The notes under the pieces were generated by a model, which saw nothing but the letters and a program-made list of their open reading frames with translations, had not been told where the DNA came from and made no database searches. From Rapana venosa (Eukaryota > Mollusca > Gastropoda > Neogastropoda > Muricidae), in the NCBI GenBank assembly GCA_028751875.1, contig CM054165.1, forward strand, positions 23,441,170-23,505,169: a stretch of 64,000 nt of DNA, written 5' to 3'. The translations under genes were made by a program, and so were the position numbers. Of this stretch, positions 23,574-34,889 are shown one piece after another. Each line of letters starts with the position of its first letter. Position 1 is the stretch's first letter.

Positions 23574-23663
23574 GAGTTGGAACAAAACACCTTGGAGAAG
23601 ATCTCAGCGACAGTGAAAGCGGGACAGCTGTTGGCAGTCATTGGCCCAGTGGGTTCAGGAAAG
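23574..23663 (+). CDS. ABCC4: ABCC4-like transporter, NBD1 Walker A exon
   Basis: A 90-bp exon, acceptor GTTGTGTGCAG, 30 codons from ELEQNTLEKISATVKAGQLL to AVIGPVGSGK. GPVGSGK is the Walker A P-loop that binds ATP phosphates; the final Ser/Ser of the motif lies in the next exon. The donor is AAG|GCAAGT, a GC-AG type site matching the extended consensus of such introns. The nearest GT donors would add residues not expected in the family. A noisy copy lies at about 37912-38004. Confidence 0.9.
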
Positions 23664-23714
23664 GCAAGTAGTGGGAGATGGAACCCTTGGGAATCCTTTT
23701 CTTTTAAAAAAAAA

Positions 23715-23985
23715 AAAAAAATTTGTGTGTGTGTGAGAGGAGAGGGAGTGAGTGTGTGAGTGGGAGTGAGTAGTGTGGTGTGTGTGTGGTGTGGGGGGGG
23801 GGGGGTGAAGTGTGTGTGTGTGTGTGGAGGGGTGAGGTGGGGGGGTGAAGGTGTGTGTGTGTGGGGGGGTGAAGGTATGTGGTGTGGGGGGGGGGGGGTC
23901 TGAAGGTGGGTGTATGAGTGTGGGGGGGAAAGGGGTGTTAGGGTGGTGGGTGAGGGGGGGGGGGCAGGTGTTCAGGTGGGTGTGT
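23715..23985. repeat. G/T-rich low-complexity block
   Basis: Variants of (GT)n and GTGTGGGGGG. It switches abruptly at about 23985 into the complementary C/A-rich satellite, so the two blocks form an imperfect giant inverted repeat. Confidence 0.85.
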
Positions 23986-25020
23986 GGGACACCACACCCA
24001 CACCACACCACACCCCACACCACACCACACACACACACACCACACCACACCACACCACACCAACCACACACACCACACACCCACACACCACACCACACAC
24101 ATCCCACCAACCACACACCACACCACCACACCACCACACCACACACACACCATACACACACACCACCACACCACACACACCACACCACAACCACACCACC
24201 CACACCACACCAACCACACACACCACCACAACCACACACACACCACACCACACACACACACCACACCACACACACACCACACAACACCACACCACACCAC
24301 ACACACCACCACCACACACACACACACCACACACACACACCACACCACACACACACCACACCACACACACACAACTCGCACCACACCACACACACACCCC
24401 ACACACCACACACACCACACCACACCACACACACACCAACCACACCACACCACACCACACACCCACACCACACACACCACACACACACACACCACACCAC
24501 ACCCACCAACCACACACACACACCACACACACACAACCAAACCACACACACCACACACCACCACACCACACACACACACACACACCACACACCCACCACA
24601 CCCACACCACACACACCACACACCACACACAACCACACACCACACCACAAACACCACACCACACCACACCACACACCCACAACCACACACACACACCACA
24701 CACCACCACACCCACACACTCACACACACACCACCACACCACACACACACACCACACACACCACACCACACACACCACACCCACACCACACCACACCACA
24801 CACACCACACCCACACCACCCACACACCACCACCACACACCCACCACCACCACACACACTGCACCACACCACACCACCACACACCACCACACCACACCAC
24901 ACACACACCACACACACCACACCACACCACACACACACACCACACACACTCACACCACATCACACACCGCACCATACACCACACCACACCACACCAACCA
25001 CACCACACACACACACACAT
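23986..25020. repeat. CCACA-type satellite, left block
   Basis: About 1 kb of ACC/AC mixtures (CACACCACACC, ACCACACACAC) with no sharp single period. All six frames stay open for hundreds of codons of His/Thr/Pro or Cys/Val/Gly, which is a composition artefact and not coding. It continues on the other side of the LINE at 32079. Confidence 0.95.
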
Positions 25021-25094
25021 GCTTCCGGTCAAGATGGCGACTAACAGACGTTAAGCGATTTCTAGTGAACACAGAGATCTGGTGAATGTGGTGA

Positions 25095-25200
25095 TGTGCA
25101 TGAAATGTCACGAAAAAAGAAGGGATGTGACACGAAATACTACGCTGTGTGCATGAAATGTCACGAAAAAAGAAGGGATGTGACACGAAATACTACGCTG
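25095..25200 (+). repeat. 53-bp tandem duplication across the ORF1 start
   Basis: TGTGCATGAAATGTCACGAA through GAAATACTACGCTG occurs at 25095-25147 and again at 25148-25200. Fifty-three is not a multiple of 3, so the first copy's ATG (25105) opens a 33-codon frame that ends in TGA, while the second copy's ATG (25158) opens ORF1. Confidence 0.95.
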
Positions 25201-27395
25201 TGACTAAAGGGAGAACGGTTGGAATCTTCACGACTTGGAATGAGGCGAGTATATCAGTTTTAGGCTACCAGGGAGCAGCCCACAAAAGTTATGACACCTT
25301 AGAAAAAGCAGTTGAAGCAATGAAGCAATCAGGGATTAGATGTCCGCCAGTGTATGGTTATAGTAGAGATGAAAATGACAAAAACAATGAAGAAGATGAT
25401 GATGATGAATGCAGAGCTGATGAAGAATGCGACAGCACACAAGAAACTAACAGAAAACACGTACTGACTGCAAATGAACAGACATGCATATGTAGCAGAC
25501 ATTTTGAAGGAAAAACCTTAAAGTGCAGTGAGTGTAACAGGAAGATCCATTGGGCCTGTACCTCACTCCCTAAATACCAGATCTGTATTTTTGCCAGATC
25601 TACAAGAATTTACACATGCCAGATCTGTGCTGAAGCAAAATTTGGATCTGAACAAGTACTAGAGGAAATCGATAGACAAGCAGACCTGACAAATGACGCA
25701 AATCAAGAAATGACGTCACTCATCGAAAAAAAGTCATGCACAAATGATGACAAAATGATCTTAGAAGCCAAAGTCACAGAACTTAAGGCAATGGTCTGTA
25801 ACCTAGAAAAGGCAGTGAGCACACTAGCAGAGCACATGTACTCATCATTCAATGAATTGAAAGAACAATACAGACCATGGTACTACTCAGAACCTCAAAA
25901 CATCAATGCGGCAGTCTGTGAAAAAGAATTACGCAAACCATCAGCAAACAGGACACCGAAAAATAATGACAGTCAAAAAAGAAAACGAAAAACTTCAAAG
26001 AAAACTATCAAACAAAAATCAAAACAAGACAGCACGAAAAAGATTGCAAATAACGAGAACCCCAGAACTACCTTGTCGGAAAGTATACCGATGACATTTC
26101 CAGAAAACAGCCTCCCTTTACTAGATATATGCGATGACGAAACAAAACAAGAAGATAGGAATTGTGTCACAGATGACGATGGTACCCTGAGCTCAAGTAC
26201 TGAAGAAGAAGAAATCCATGATAAAAATGTCAATGAAAACATGACTTCAGGCAGTCTTCCATATGTTCTGATGTTACATGACTCTGTATTGGATGGTATT
26301 GACGCTGAGCGATTAGGAAGCTCATACGGACTTGCCATCAAGAAGAAAAATATATACACAATAAATGACTGTCAAAAAGAAATAGAAAAAATCAAGTCGA
26401 CCCCTGAAGTAATACTAATTCACTGTGGTTTGAACAACTTAAAGAAGGAAACAGCAGAAACAGCAAGTCAGAAAATGACACAGGTCGTCAGAAAAATCAA
26501 TGAGGAATTCAAAGACACACAAATAGTTATCAGCCACACCATTTCTACAACCGAAAAAGAACTTGAAGCTAAAAGAAAAATATTCAACGCTTTTGTGTAT
26601 GGTGAATTGTTCCAACTTGACAATATCTCTTTCATCGACCACACCCTAAACCCTCAAAACAGAGCCCTGTTCCGGGACACCACCCATCCCTCAGCACGAG
26701 GCTGTGGAATACTGGCAGGCAGCATAGGTCGACACCTACACGCACGGTGCTGGACAGTCAAAAAACATAAACCACGACCAAAATTCGGCAAGAAATTTGA
26801 AATACAGAAAAGAGAAATTGGATGGCAGACTGAAAGACAACAGAGACAGTACCTGAAAGAAAAACGACCAAATGACGTTCAAATAATTCAAATGAACAAT
26901 GCAGACAGATACTGTGACCTACAACAATCAGCAAATGACAAAAAGAATTGGATAGGCCAATACCAACGGAACAAATACAGAACTCAAGAAAATGTGAATG
27001 ATGAGCCATTTCACCAGAACGGGACAAGAAATGCGACACATCAAAGATACACTGCTTGGGATGGAAACGGACAATGGAGAAGACGCACACAGCATGGAGA
27101 CAGAAGACATGGAAATAACCAGACATCACGACCGTGGACTGACAGATGGGGCATCAGTGGCTACAGACAACGTCAACAAGAAAGGAACCAACAAGGATGG
27201 AGAGGTGACAGGGAAAGTGGTGTGAAGGACTGGACGAGCAACAGATGGCACTACAACACTGACTGGAAGTACGACCATGACGACAGAAAGGAGGAAGATG
27301 AACTGACGTGGAGACCACAAGGTTACTACCATCTGCATAGACGGGAACAAAACTGGAGACCATATCAACACCATGACTGGAGAAATACAAAATGA
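25158..27395 (+). CDS. LINE ORF1: RHBD - PHD-like finger - coiled coil - SGNH esterase - basic tail
   Basis: 745 codons from ATG 25158 (MSRKKKGCDTKYYAV) with no internal stop. Residues ~10-58 (KYYAVTKGRTVGIFTTW, GYQGAAHKSY) match the RNase H1 N-terminal hybrid-binding / Cauli_VI fold. An acidic stretch follows. Residues ~110-158 form a PHD-like zinc finger (CIC, CSEC, HWAC, CQIC). About 160-235 is likely coiled coil, and ~265-300 is very basic. About 367-530 is an SGNH/GDSL esterase with blocks LMLHDSVLDG, IHCGLNNL and DTTHPSARG (catalytic Asp and His). The last 200 residues are Arg/Gln/Trp-rich. PHD and esterase domains in ORF1 are known for CR1-like LINEs and are thought to act in RNP or membrane interaction; an N-terminal hybrid-binding domain is unusual. 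Confidence 0.88.
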   Translation: MSRKKKGCDTKYYAVTKGRTVGIFTTWNEASISVLGYQGAAHKSYDTLEKAVEAMKQSGIRCPPVYGYSRDENDKNNEEDDDDECRADEECDSTQETNRKHVLTANEQTCICSRHFEGKTLKCSECNRKIHWACTSLPKYQICIFARSTRIYTCQICAEAKFGSEQVLEEIDRQADLTNDANQEMTSLIEKKSCTNDDKMILEAKVTELKAMVCNLEKAVSTLAEHMYSSFNELKEQYRPWYYSEPQNINAAVCEKELRKPSANRTPKNNDSQKRKRKTSKKTIKQKSKQDSTKKIANNENPRTTLSESIPMTFPENSLPLLDICDDETKQEDRNCVTDDDGTLSSSTEEEEIHDKNVNENMTSGSLPYVLMLHDSVLDGIDAERLGSSYGLAIKKKNIYTINDCQKEIEKIKSTPEVILIHCGLNNLKKETAETASQKMTQVVRKINEEFKDTQIVISHTISTTEKELEAKRKIFNAFVYGELFQLDNISFIDHTLNPQNRALFRDTTHPSARGCGILAGSIGRHLHARCWTVKKHKPRPKFGKKFEIQKREIGWQTERQQRQYLKEKRPNDVQIIQMNNADRYCDLQQSANDKKNWIGQYQRNKYRTQENVNDEPFHQNGTRNATHQRYTAWDGNGQWRRRTQHGDRRHGNNQTSRPWTDRWGISGYRQRQQERNQQGWRGDRESGVKDWTSNRWHYNTDWKYDHDDRKEEDELTWRPQGYYHLHRREQNWRPYQHHDWRNTK

Positions 27396-27945
27396 AATGT
27401 GTAATCAAAGACTGGCACATACAGATATTAAGATAACATATACATCTATCACGTACATATATACAAATAATAGGAAACATGCAGATAGAGGCAACTCCCC
27501 CCCCCCCCCCCCCCCATATTCCCCCTTCCAATACACATACATGCACCTGCCCTCATGATACAGACACTTACACACACATAGGCAACCTACCCACACTCAC
27601 ATACACATATATATACACGCGCGCATGCGCACTCACATACACAAACGCGCACGCAACATGCACGCACACGCATTCAAACACACACACACTACTTGAGCAC
27701 CAGATACAAATAACAACAATGTGATGCCAGATGATACTACGTCATTTCAAAAAAAAAAAAATCTTTGATTTCAATTGTTGATCAAAAGTACTTAGCCCTG
27801 TGCACTTTCGATGGCGTAAATAGATCTACATACTTGTATAGAATAAACATGTCCAAGAGATGGTGAAATATAGAAAGTATGTAGGTTACACACACACACA
27901 CACACCACACGCAGCGCACGAACAGCACACGCACGCGCGCACACC

Positions 27946-27977
<32 letters not shown>

Positions 27978-28373
27978 AGTCTCTTACAATGATATTAACC
28001 CAAAGAAAGTCTGTCCCAGTTAAAGTCTTTTGAACACATGTTATCATTTAATATATCTATCTAATTTTGTTTTTTCGGATACAATGGGATAGGTTTGTCA
28101 AGTTCTTTAACTATAGTTAAATATGGAATACACTCTTAAGGTAAAATTGATCTCTTGATTATGTAAATTTTAATGGTTATATAATTTGTTGCCGTTGTTG
28201 TTTTCCTATCGTAGACAGTTAAACAATGATAAGAATGGAAAGCATTTCTATAGTTAGAGATATTATAACGGAAAAGAAACAACTACAATTCATTACAATG
28301 ATATGCACATGGTTTGTTTACCACATTGAAAAGATCTCTGTGTTCACAATGATATTTAACAAATGAGTAAAAC
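27396..28373 (+). other. Long spacer between LINE ORF1 and ORF2
   Basis: Holds a poly-C tract (27497-27516), (CA)n-rich stretches at 27550-27690 and 27885-27975, and an AT-rich remainder. The piece 28315-28360 is an inverted, imperfect copy of the LINE 5' UTR (25050-25094), with a perfect 16-base core AGATCTCTGTGTTCAC. No ORF is supported. Confidence 0.75.
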
Positions 28374-31300
28374 ATGAGAATATTATCGTGGAATATTAGA
28401 AGTATCTATGGAAAAGTGGATGGAATTAATGTAAACAAACTAAATGACGTACACATAAAAGACATGTTGATATTATACGATGTAATAATTTTACAAGAAA
28501 CACATTTAGATAAAAAATCTGTAGAAGATGTAACTCTACCAGGATATATGTCAGTGCACTACTGCAGACCAAAAAGAAATAGATCTGTCAGTGCTTCAGG
28601 AGGTATTTCAGTTTTCATTAAGGAAGATTATCGAAAAAGTATAAAATTGTTACCGCAAAATAGTTCAGATATTGTGTGGATGCAAATGATACAGGAAAAC
28701 TCATTAAGATCATCAAACAAGAATATTTTTATAGGATGTGCATATATTCCACCCGAATTTTCTTCTTTTGGAAAAGTTCATACACAGAAAATATGGGAAA
28801 ATTTAGAACAAGACATAGAAAGTTTGTCTGAAAGAGGTCAGATAATACTGTGCGGAGATCTAAATGCACGATCAGGAAGACTGACTGACTTTATAGAAAT
28901 AGATCCAGAACCAAGTTACTACAATTTACCTGAAGAAAATGAATATGACCAATGTTATCAAAGGTGCTCAATGGATAGAATTGTACAAAAATATGGAAGA
29001 CTTTTAGTTAATATTTGTCAACAATCAAATTATATATATTAAATGGCCGAACATTAGGAGATTTACAGGGTAGATTTACATGCTTTCAACCTCAAGGTTC
29101 TAGTGTTGTGGATTATTTCATTTGTTCAAAATCATTTATGAAAGAGGTGAAACATATGAAAGTTAGAGATTTAATGGAATACTCTGATCATTGTCCACTA
29201 GATTTAGATATAGATATACCAGATATAGACAAAACACGTTTGCAGAGGTCTATAAAAATAGTAAGAGACACACAAGCAGAGTATATTACTAAAGATTCAC
29301 CACAACAAACACGTTTTGTATGGGATACAAATTCCAAAGGACAATTTGAAAAGGCACTTCTACTACCAGCAATACAATCACACATAACACAAATAAAAAC
29401 TGAAACAAATACAGTATTAAAACAAATAAAACAAAGTACAAAGCAGCCTGATTCCACAAACGTAGTAAATGAACATTCCAGACAACTGTCTGATATCTTT
29501 CTCAAAGTGGCACAATTAAGCTTGAGGACCAGAAAGTCAAAACCGGTAAGAAGAATTAAACACAATAAAAAATGGTTTGATTCGGAATGTAACAGTACAA
29601 GAAAAGAAGTAAAGTCTCTACTAAATGCAATAAATAGAACCCCGTATAAACCTGAACTTCGAGAAAAATACTTTATAAAAAGAAAACAATATAATACTTT
29701 AATAAAAAAGAAAAGAAAATCTTCAAAAATTCACTGGTATCACAGCTACATGATGCCATTGACGAAGATCCGAGTATATTGTGGAAAACTTTACAAAAAT
29801 TAAAAGAAAGTGAAGATGATGGATTAAAACATCATAATCATATTAGTAGCAGTAAATGGACTGAACACTTAAAAACACTTATTGGTAAAGAACCGCAAAT
29901 AGATCCAGACCACAAAAAGCAAGTACTAAGCAGGTTTAATGACTTAAAAGTATCTAATAACCCACTGCTAGATAAGCAAATTACAACTGAGGAAATTACA
30001 AAAACAATCAAAAAGTTGAAAAATAACAAATCGCCTGGAAAAGATGGAATCACAAACGAAATGATCAAATCAGTTTCATCTAATGTTATAGAGATAATGC
30101 GGAATATTTTCAATTTAGTATTAGAAACGGGTATATATCCCTGTGACTGGAAAGTAGGAGTGAATGTCCCAATCTATAAGAACGGATGCATATACAACCC
30201 AGAAAACTACAGAGGAATAACGTTGACAAACACTATTGGAAAACTTTTTTGCCAAATACTGAACCATAGAATTTCTGAATATTTAGAAAATAACAATAGT
30301 ATTGTTAGAGAACAAGCTGGTTTCAGAAAAGCATGCAGAACAACGGACCATATCTTCCTACTTAACAATTTAATAGATAGTGTACTGAAAGTAAAAAACT
30401 AAAAGACTTTATTGCTGCTTTGTAGATTTTCAGAAAGTGTTTGATAATGTGTGGCACGAGGGTCTTCTTATAAAGTTAAACGAAATAGGAATAACAGGCA
30501 AAACTTTAATGTCGTTAAAAACATGTATTCCAATGCAACAATATTTCAAAAATACGAGGCAAACACACAGATGAAATCATGGTCAGAAAAGGGGTACATC
30601 AGGAAATACATTAAGTTCTACATTGTTTAATGTATATGTCAATGATATAGTTCAATTACTGATGAGAAAGATTCGCCATATATAACCGCAAAAGACAGAA
30701 TTCCTTGTTTACTCTATGCTTGATGACCTGGCATTGCTATCAACAACCAAAATAGGTCTTCAAACTAAACTGAATAAACTGCAAGAATACTGTTCTAATT
30801 GGGGTTAAAGATAAACAAAACAAAAACAAAGGTAATAGTCTTTACGAGATCACCTCCTAAAATTCCAATTCATTTTAAATGTGGAGAGCATGTAATTGAA
30901 ACAGTAGAAACTTATAAATATCTAGGTGTCGTTTTTCATCAGAACGGGAAATTTCAAGCAACACAAGAACATTTAGTAAAACAAAGCAACAAAGCAATAT
31001 ACGCCTTTAAAAGGGCAATTCATGGACAAAATTTAAAGACTACTATAATAATGCGTTTATTCGACTCATGATAACCCCTGTTTTAAACCTATGGAGCAGA
31101 AGTTTGGTTTTCCTTTTTTTTTAATGGGGATACAGAATTTCATATTGATAAACTGTTCAAGGCATGCTTATCCAATCAGTTTTTGTATGAGAATTTTCAT
31201 GTAAAATTTTGTAAACAAATGATAGGAGTTCATAAAAAAGCATTGTATACCCACTTTGGGTGAATTAGGGAGATTTCCACTGACCCTTAAAATCATATGC

Positions 31301-31948
31301 CAGATAATATCCTTTTGGATTCATTTCACAGAATCAAAACCAGACTCTTATATTAGAATAGTATACGATTATTTGTATCAGAAGAATACATACGATAAAT
31401 GGATAAACACAGTGAAAAATATTCTGTACACAATTGGATTCAAACATGTCTGGAAGAACCAAAGCACTATTAATGTTCATCGGTTGAGTTATGCTGTTCA
31501 GAGAAAACTTGAGGACATGTATAAAACATTTTGGATCTACCAAAAGAAAGAGTTTGCAAACCAAAAATTTTATGATTTTGCTACCAAAGAATACAGATTG
31601 GAACCATACTTAGTAAACTATGAAAACAAAACTCATATAAGACATATTGTAAATTTCGCACAAGCTGTCACAATTTAATGATAGAGAAAGGGAGACACCA
31701 AAATATATCCAGAGAGGACAGAAAATGTAGACACTGTAACAAAATTGAAGATGAATTTTCATTTACTTGATGAATGCATTTTATATGATGAACTCAGAAA
31801 TAATTTGTTATTAAAAATCAAAACGAGAGACAAAGAACGCAAAAACTGTGTACATAAATTAAGTGACATAATCACAGTTGATATATATCATGCAGATATC
31901 ATCAGATATGTGTATGAGTGTTTTGAAAAAAGAGAGAAAGAGAAGTAG
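28374..31948 (+). pseudogene. LINE ORF2 (AP endonuclease - reverse transcriptase), frameshifted
   Basis: Starts ATG AGA ATA TTA TCG TGG AAT. Endonuclease motifs are intact at first: SWNIRS, LQETHL, GDLNARSG. A frame change near 29040 leads to VVDYF and YSDHCPLDLD. The RT begins after a second shift near 29800: KNNKSPGKDGITNEMI, NPENYRGITLTNTIGKLF, REQAGFRKACRTTDH. Beyond 30402 several shifts break VDFQKVFDNVW. The YADD catalytic box reads LYA then DDLALL with an extra base (about 30717-30726). From 30799 the thumb is readable (YKYLGVVF), and a final CRHCNKIEDEFHFLLDEC zinc motif precedes the stop at 31948. Present-day protein activity is not possible as read; some shifts could be sequencing errors. 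Confidence 0.85.
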
Positions 31949-32078
31949 AATACAACATGTTTTTTAGTGTACATCACTTTTAGCCAAAATAGATAATTAT
32001 AGTTGATGTTTTTGTTGTGTCAAATAAGTCTACATGACTTAAATGGCAATAAAATATTCTGAATCTGAATCTGAATCA

Positions 32079-32695
32079 CACCACACCCACACACCACACC
32101 ACACACACCACAAACACACACCACACCACAACCACACCACACACACACCCCAGCACACCCACCACACCACACACAAACCACACCACACACACTGCACCAC
32201 ACCACACACACACACTGCACCACACCCACACACACACAACACACCACCACACCACAACACACACCACAACCCACACCACACCCACACACACACACACACC
32301 ACACCACACCACATCACACACAACCCACCAACCCACAACACACACACACCACACACACCACACACCACACCACACCACACCACACACACCACACCACACA
32401 CACCACACCACACACCACACACACCTACACACACACACCACACCACAACACCACACCACACACACCACACCACACCATACCACACACCACACACACACCA
32501 CATCCACACCAACACCACACCACACACCAACACACCACACAACACCACACACAACCCACACACCACACACACACCCACCATACACACACACACAACACAC
32601 ACCACCACACACACACCACACACACACCACACAACACACATACACACACACACACAACAACAACAACACACACACCACACACCACACCACACACC
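32079..32695. repeat. CCACA-type satellite, right block
   Basis: About 610 bp of the same C/A satellite as 23986-25020, directly abutting the GAATCT tail of the LINE. Open frames here are composition artefacts. Confidence 0.95.
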
Positions 32696-32746
32696 ACTTT
32701 GCATCCTTTTGTACAACAGAACCCACCAGGAAATTTTTCCACACAT

Positions 32747-32925
32747 CCTCATCTGGAGGCAATGCGACACTTCTACACACCACGGCAAGCGTGTCATACA
32801 CAGGGCAAGGCCCTAGTACCCAGCACCCGGCTTCGCAGTTGCGACAGAACATCCATGTTGGTCGGCACCTAAACGAGAAGGCGCGCTTCGACAAAGTCGT
32901 ACGCGCCACGTGCCTGCACGAAAAG
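32747..32925 (+). CDS. ABCC4: ABCC4-like transporter, NBD1 Q-loop region exon (5' part doubtful)
   Basis: The 3' part is clear: in one frame it reads SQLRQNIHVGRHLNEKARFD then KVVRATCLHEK and ends AAG|GTAGGA in phase 0, matching the TLRSNILFGKKYEKERYEKV segment of MRP4. The 5' part should carry the end of Walker A and the Q-loop (SQQPW), but here reads VSYTGQGPST without them. The noisy second copy (about 47635-47840) does show LLGMAILGELFE and a Q-loop-like stretch in the same place. Either this copy is damaged or misassembled, or two exon versions exist. The acceptor is not certain. Confidence 0.6.
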
Positions 32926-33608
32926 GTAGGATTGTGTTGTGGATGATTTCAGTTGAAATGGCACACGTTGTCTCTGATTTGACTACTCAGTCATATTTGT
33001 GCTGAGGTATTCTCTGTGTGTTTTTGTTTGTGTGAGAGTGTGGATGGGTGGATGTCACTCTGTGTGTCTGTGCTTATGTGCATGTATATAGCTATACATT
33101 TCTATATGAACATGTGTGTGTTACATTTCCATATCAACATGACTGTGAGTCAAAGTGAAACTTTTATTTTCAGATGGTACATTGAATAAGCAGTGCATTT
33201 GCTTTTTTTCATCAAGCCATCTATCTAAAGAAAAAAGAGAGAAAAATAAAGATGTGTGTGTTCATTTTAATGTCTATCCACTAAAAAGTAATTTTAGGCA
33301 GGTGTGTGTGCGGGTGCATGCATGCGTGCGGGTGCGCACTGCATGCGTGCGTGCGTGTGTGTGTGTGTGTATGTGTATACTTTTATGTGCATGCATGTGT
33401 TTGGACATGCATTTCTGTGTGATGTGTCAGTATTACACTTACTCTAATTTCGTTCTTTTTTCTTTTTTTTTTTTACCATTCTCCATTTTTGCTCACCGTT
33501 CACTTAATAATAATAATAATATAATAATAATGTATGGAATTTACATAGCACTGAATCTTGTAAAGCATCCATTGTCATCACTGTTTTCTGACACTGTGGC
33601 TCCCTCAG
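32926..33608. other. Intron with GT-rich tract
   Basis: (GT)n/(GC)n-rich sequence at 33300-33420 and an (AAT)n tract at 33506-33533. The fragment AATGTATGGAATTTACATAG resembles a SINE/LINE tail in reverse. No coding segment. Confidence 0.55.
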
Positions 33609-34139
<531 letters not shown>

Positions 34140-34842
34140 ACCTCCCTTCATTCTCTTCCGGCTGGTCTGCCAGCATCATCTATCCGCTCCCTTCAATGCA
34201 TACAAAACTCTGCAGCTCGACTAGTCCTCAGAAAGAACAAATCTGAGCACATTACTCCTCTCTTGCGATCTCTCCACTGGCTGCCTGTGCCACAGAGAGT
34301 AAACTATAAGATCAGTACCCTCTGTTACAAACGCCTCCATAAAACAGCACCTTCCTACCTCTGTGAATGTCTTCACCTGTACACTCCTTCTCATTCCCTC
34401 CGCTCTGCTGCAGATATCTTGTGCTTAAGAATACCTAGATTCAACCAGTCTACCGTTGGCCGTCACTCTTTCTCTGTTTCTGGTCCATTGATCTGGAATG
34501 ACCTCCCTTTCTCCCTTCGCCAAAAGCCTACTTATGACGCTTTTAAATCTGGCCTCAAGACACATTTATTTCAAACCTAAGATTCTCCCCTCTTGCTCCA
34601 TTTCATTTTTGTCCCTGCCCTCAACAGCCCAAACCCCATCACCCTGCCGGAGTGTACAACCTTTATGTGTGTGTGTGTGTGTGTGCACGCGAGCATGTGG
34701 GTATACATTTTAATTTGTATATAAAAAAAAAAATTTAATCGTAACTGGCTACATGTGAATGAGTAGGATGAATGAAAACGCTTTGATTTGGGGTTTTTTG
34801 CAGGATATAGTGCTATATAAATTCCATTTATTATTAAAATGT
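34140..34842 (+). mobile_element. L2/CR1-like LINE ORF2 C-terminus plus 3' UTR and SINE-like tail
   Basis: Translates (frame from 34263) as SLHWLPVPQRVNYKISTLCY, KRLHKTAPSYL, LRSAADILCLRIPRFNQSTV and GRHSFSVSGPLIWNDLPFSL, to the stop at about 34580. This is the conserved C-terminal domain of L2/CR1/Rex-type ORF2. A 3' UTR with (GT)n follows and ends GATATAGTGCTATATAAATT, CC and ATT repeats. The last ~60 bases match SINE family A. It is 5' truncated. A noisy copy lies at 49110-49815. Confidence 0.85.
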
Positions 34843-34889
34843 GGTTTGTTTGGGTTTTTTTAATGAAAAAATAAAAAGACAAGTGTGCC

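Larger units (their letters stand above)
25021..32078 (+). mobile_element. Near-complete CR1/L2-like LINE inserted in CCACA satellite
   Basis: About 7.06 kb. The 5' end is GCTTCCGGTCAAGATGGCGA, whose AAGATGG core is the YY1-type site seen near the start of some LINE promoters. ORF1 is 25158-27395, a ~980-bp spacer follows, and the frameshifted ORF2 is 28374-31948. The 3' end has AATAAA at about 32049 and a short tail of repeated GAATCT. An ORF1 with PHD and esterase domains is known from CR1-type elements. Satellite flanks both ends, so target-site duplications cannot be seen. A noisy copy spans about 39455-46925. Confidence 0.88.

Noticed and set aside
23655..25085. Several 300-400 codon ORFs on both strands (His/Thr/Pro-rich or Cys/Val/Gly-rich)
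   Set aside because: They are products of the CCACA satellite: every frame is open because the repeat lacks stop codons. The same applies at 32039-32909, 37952-39482 and 46740-47608.
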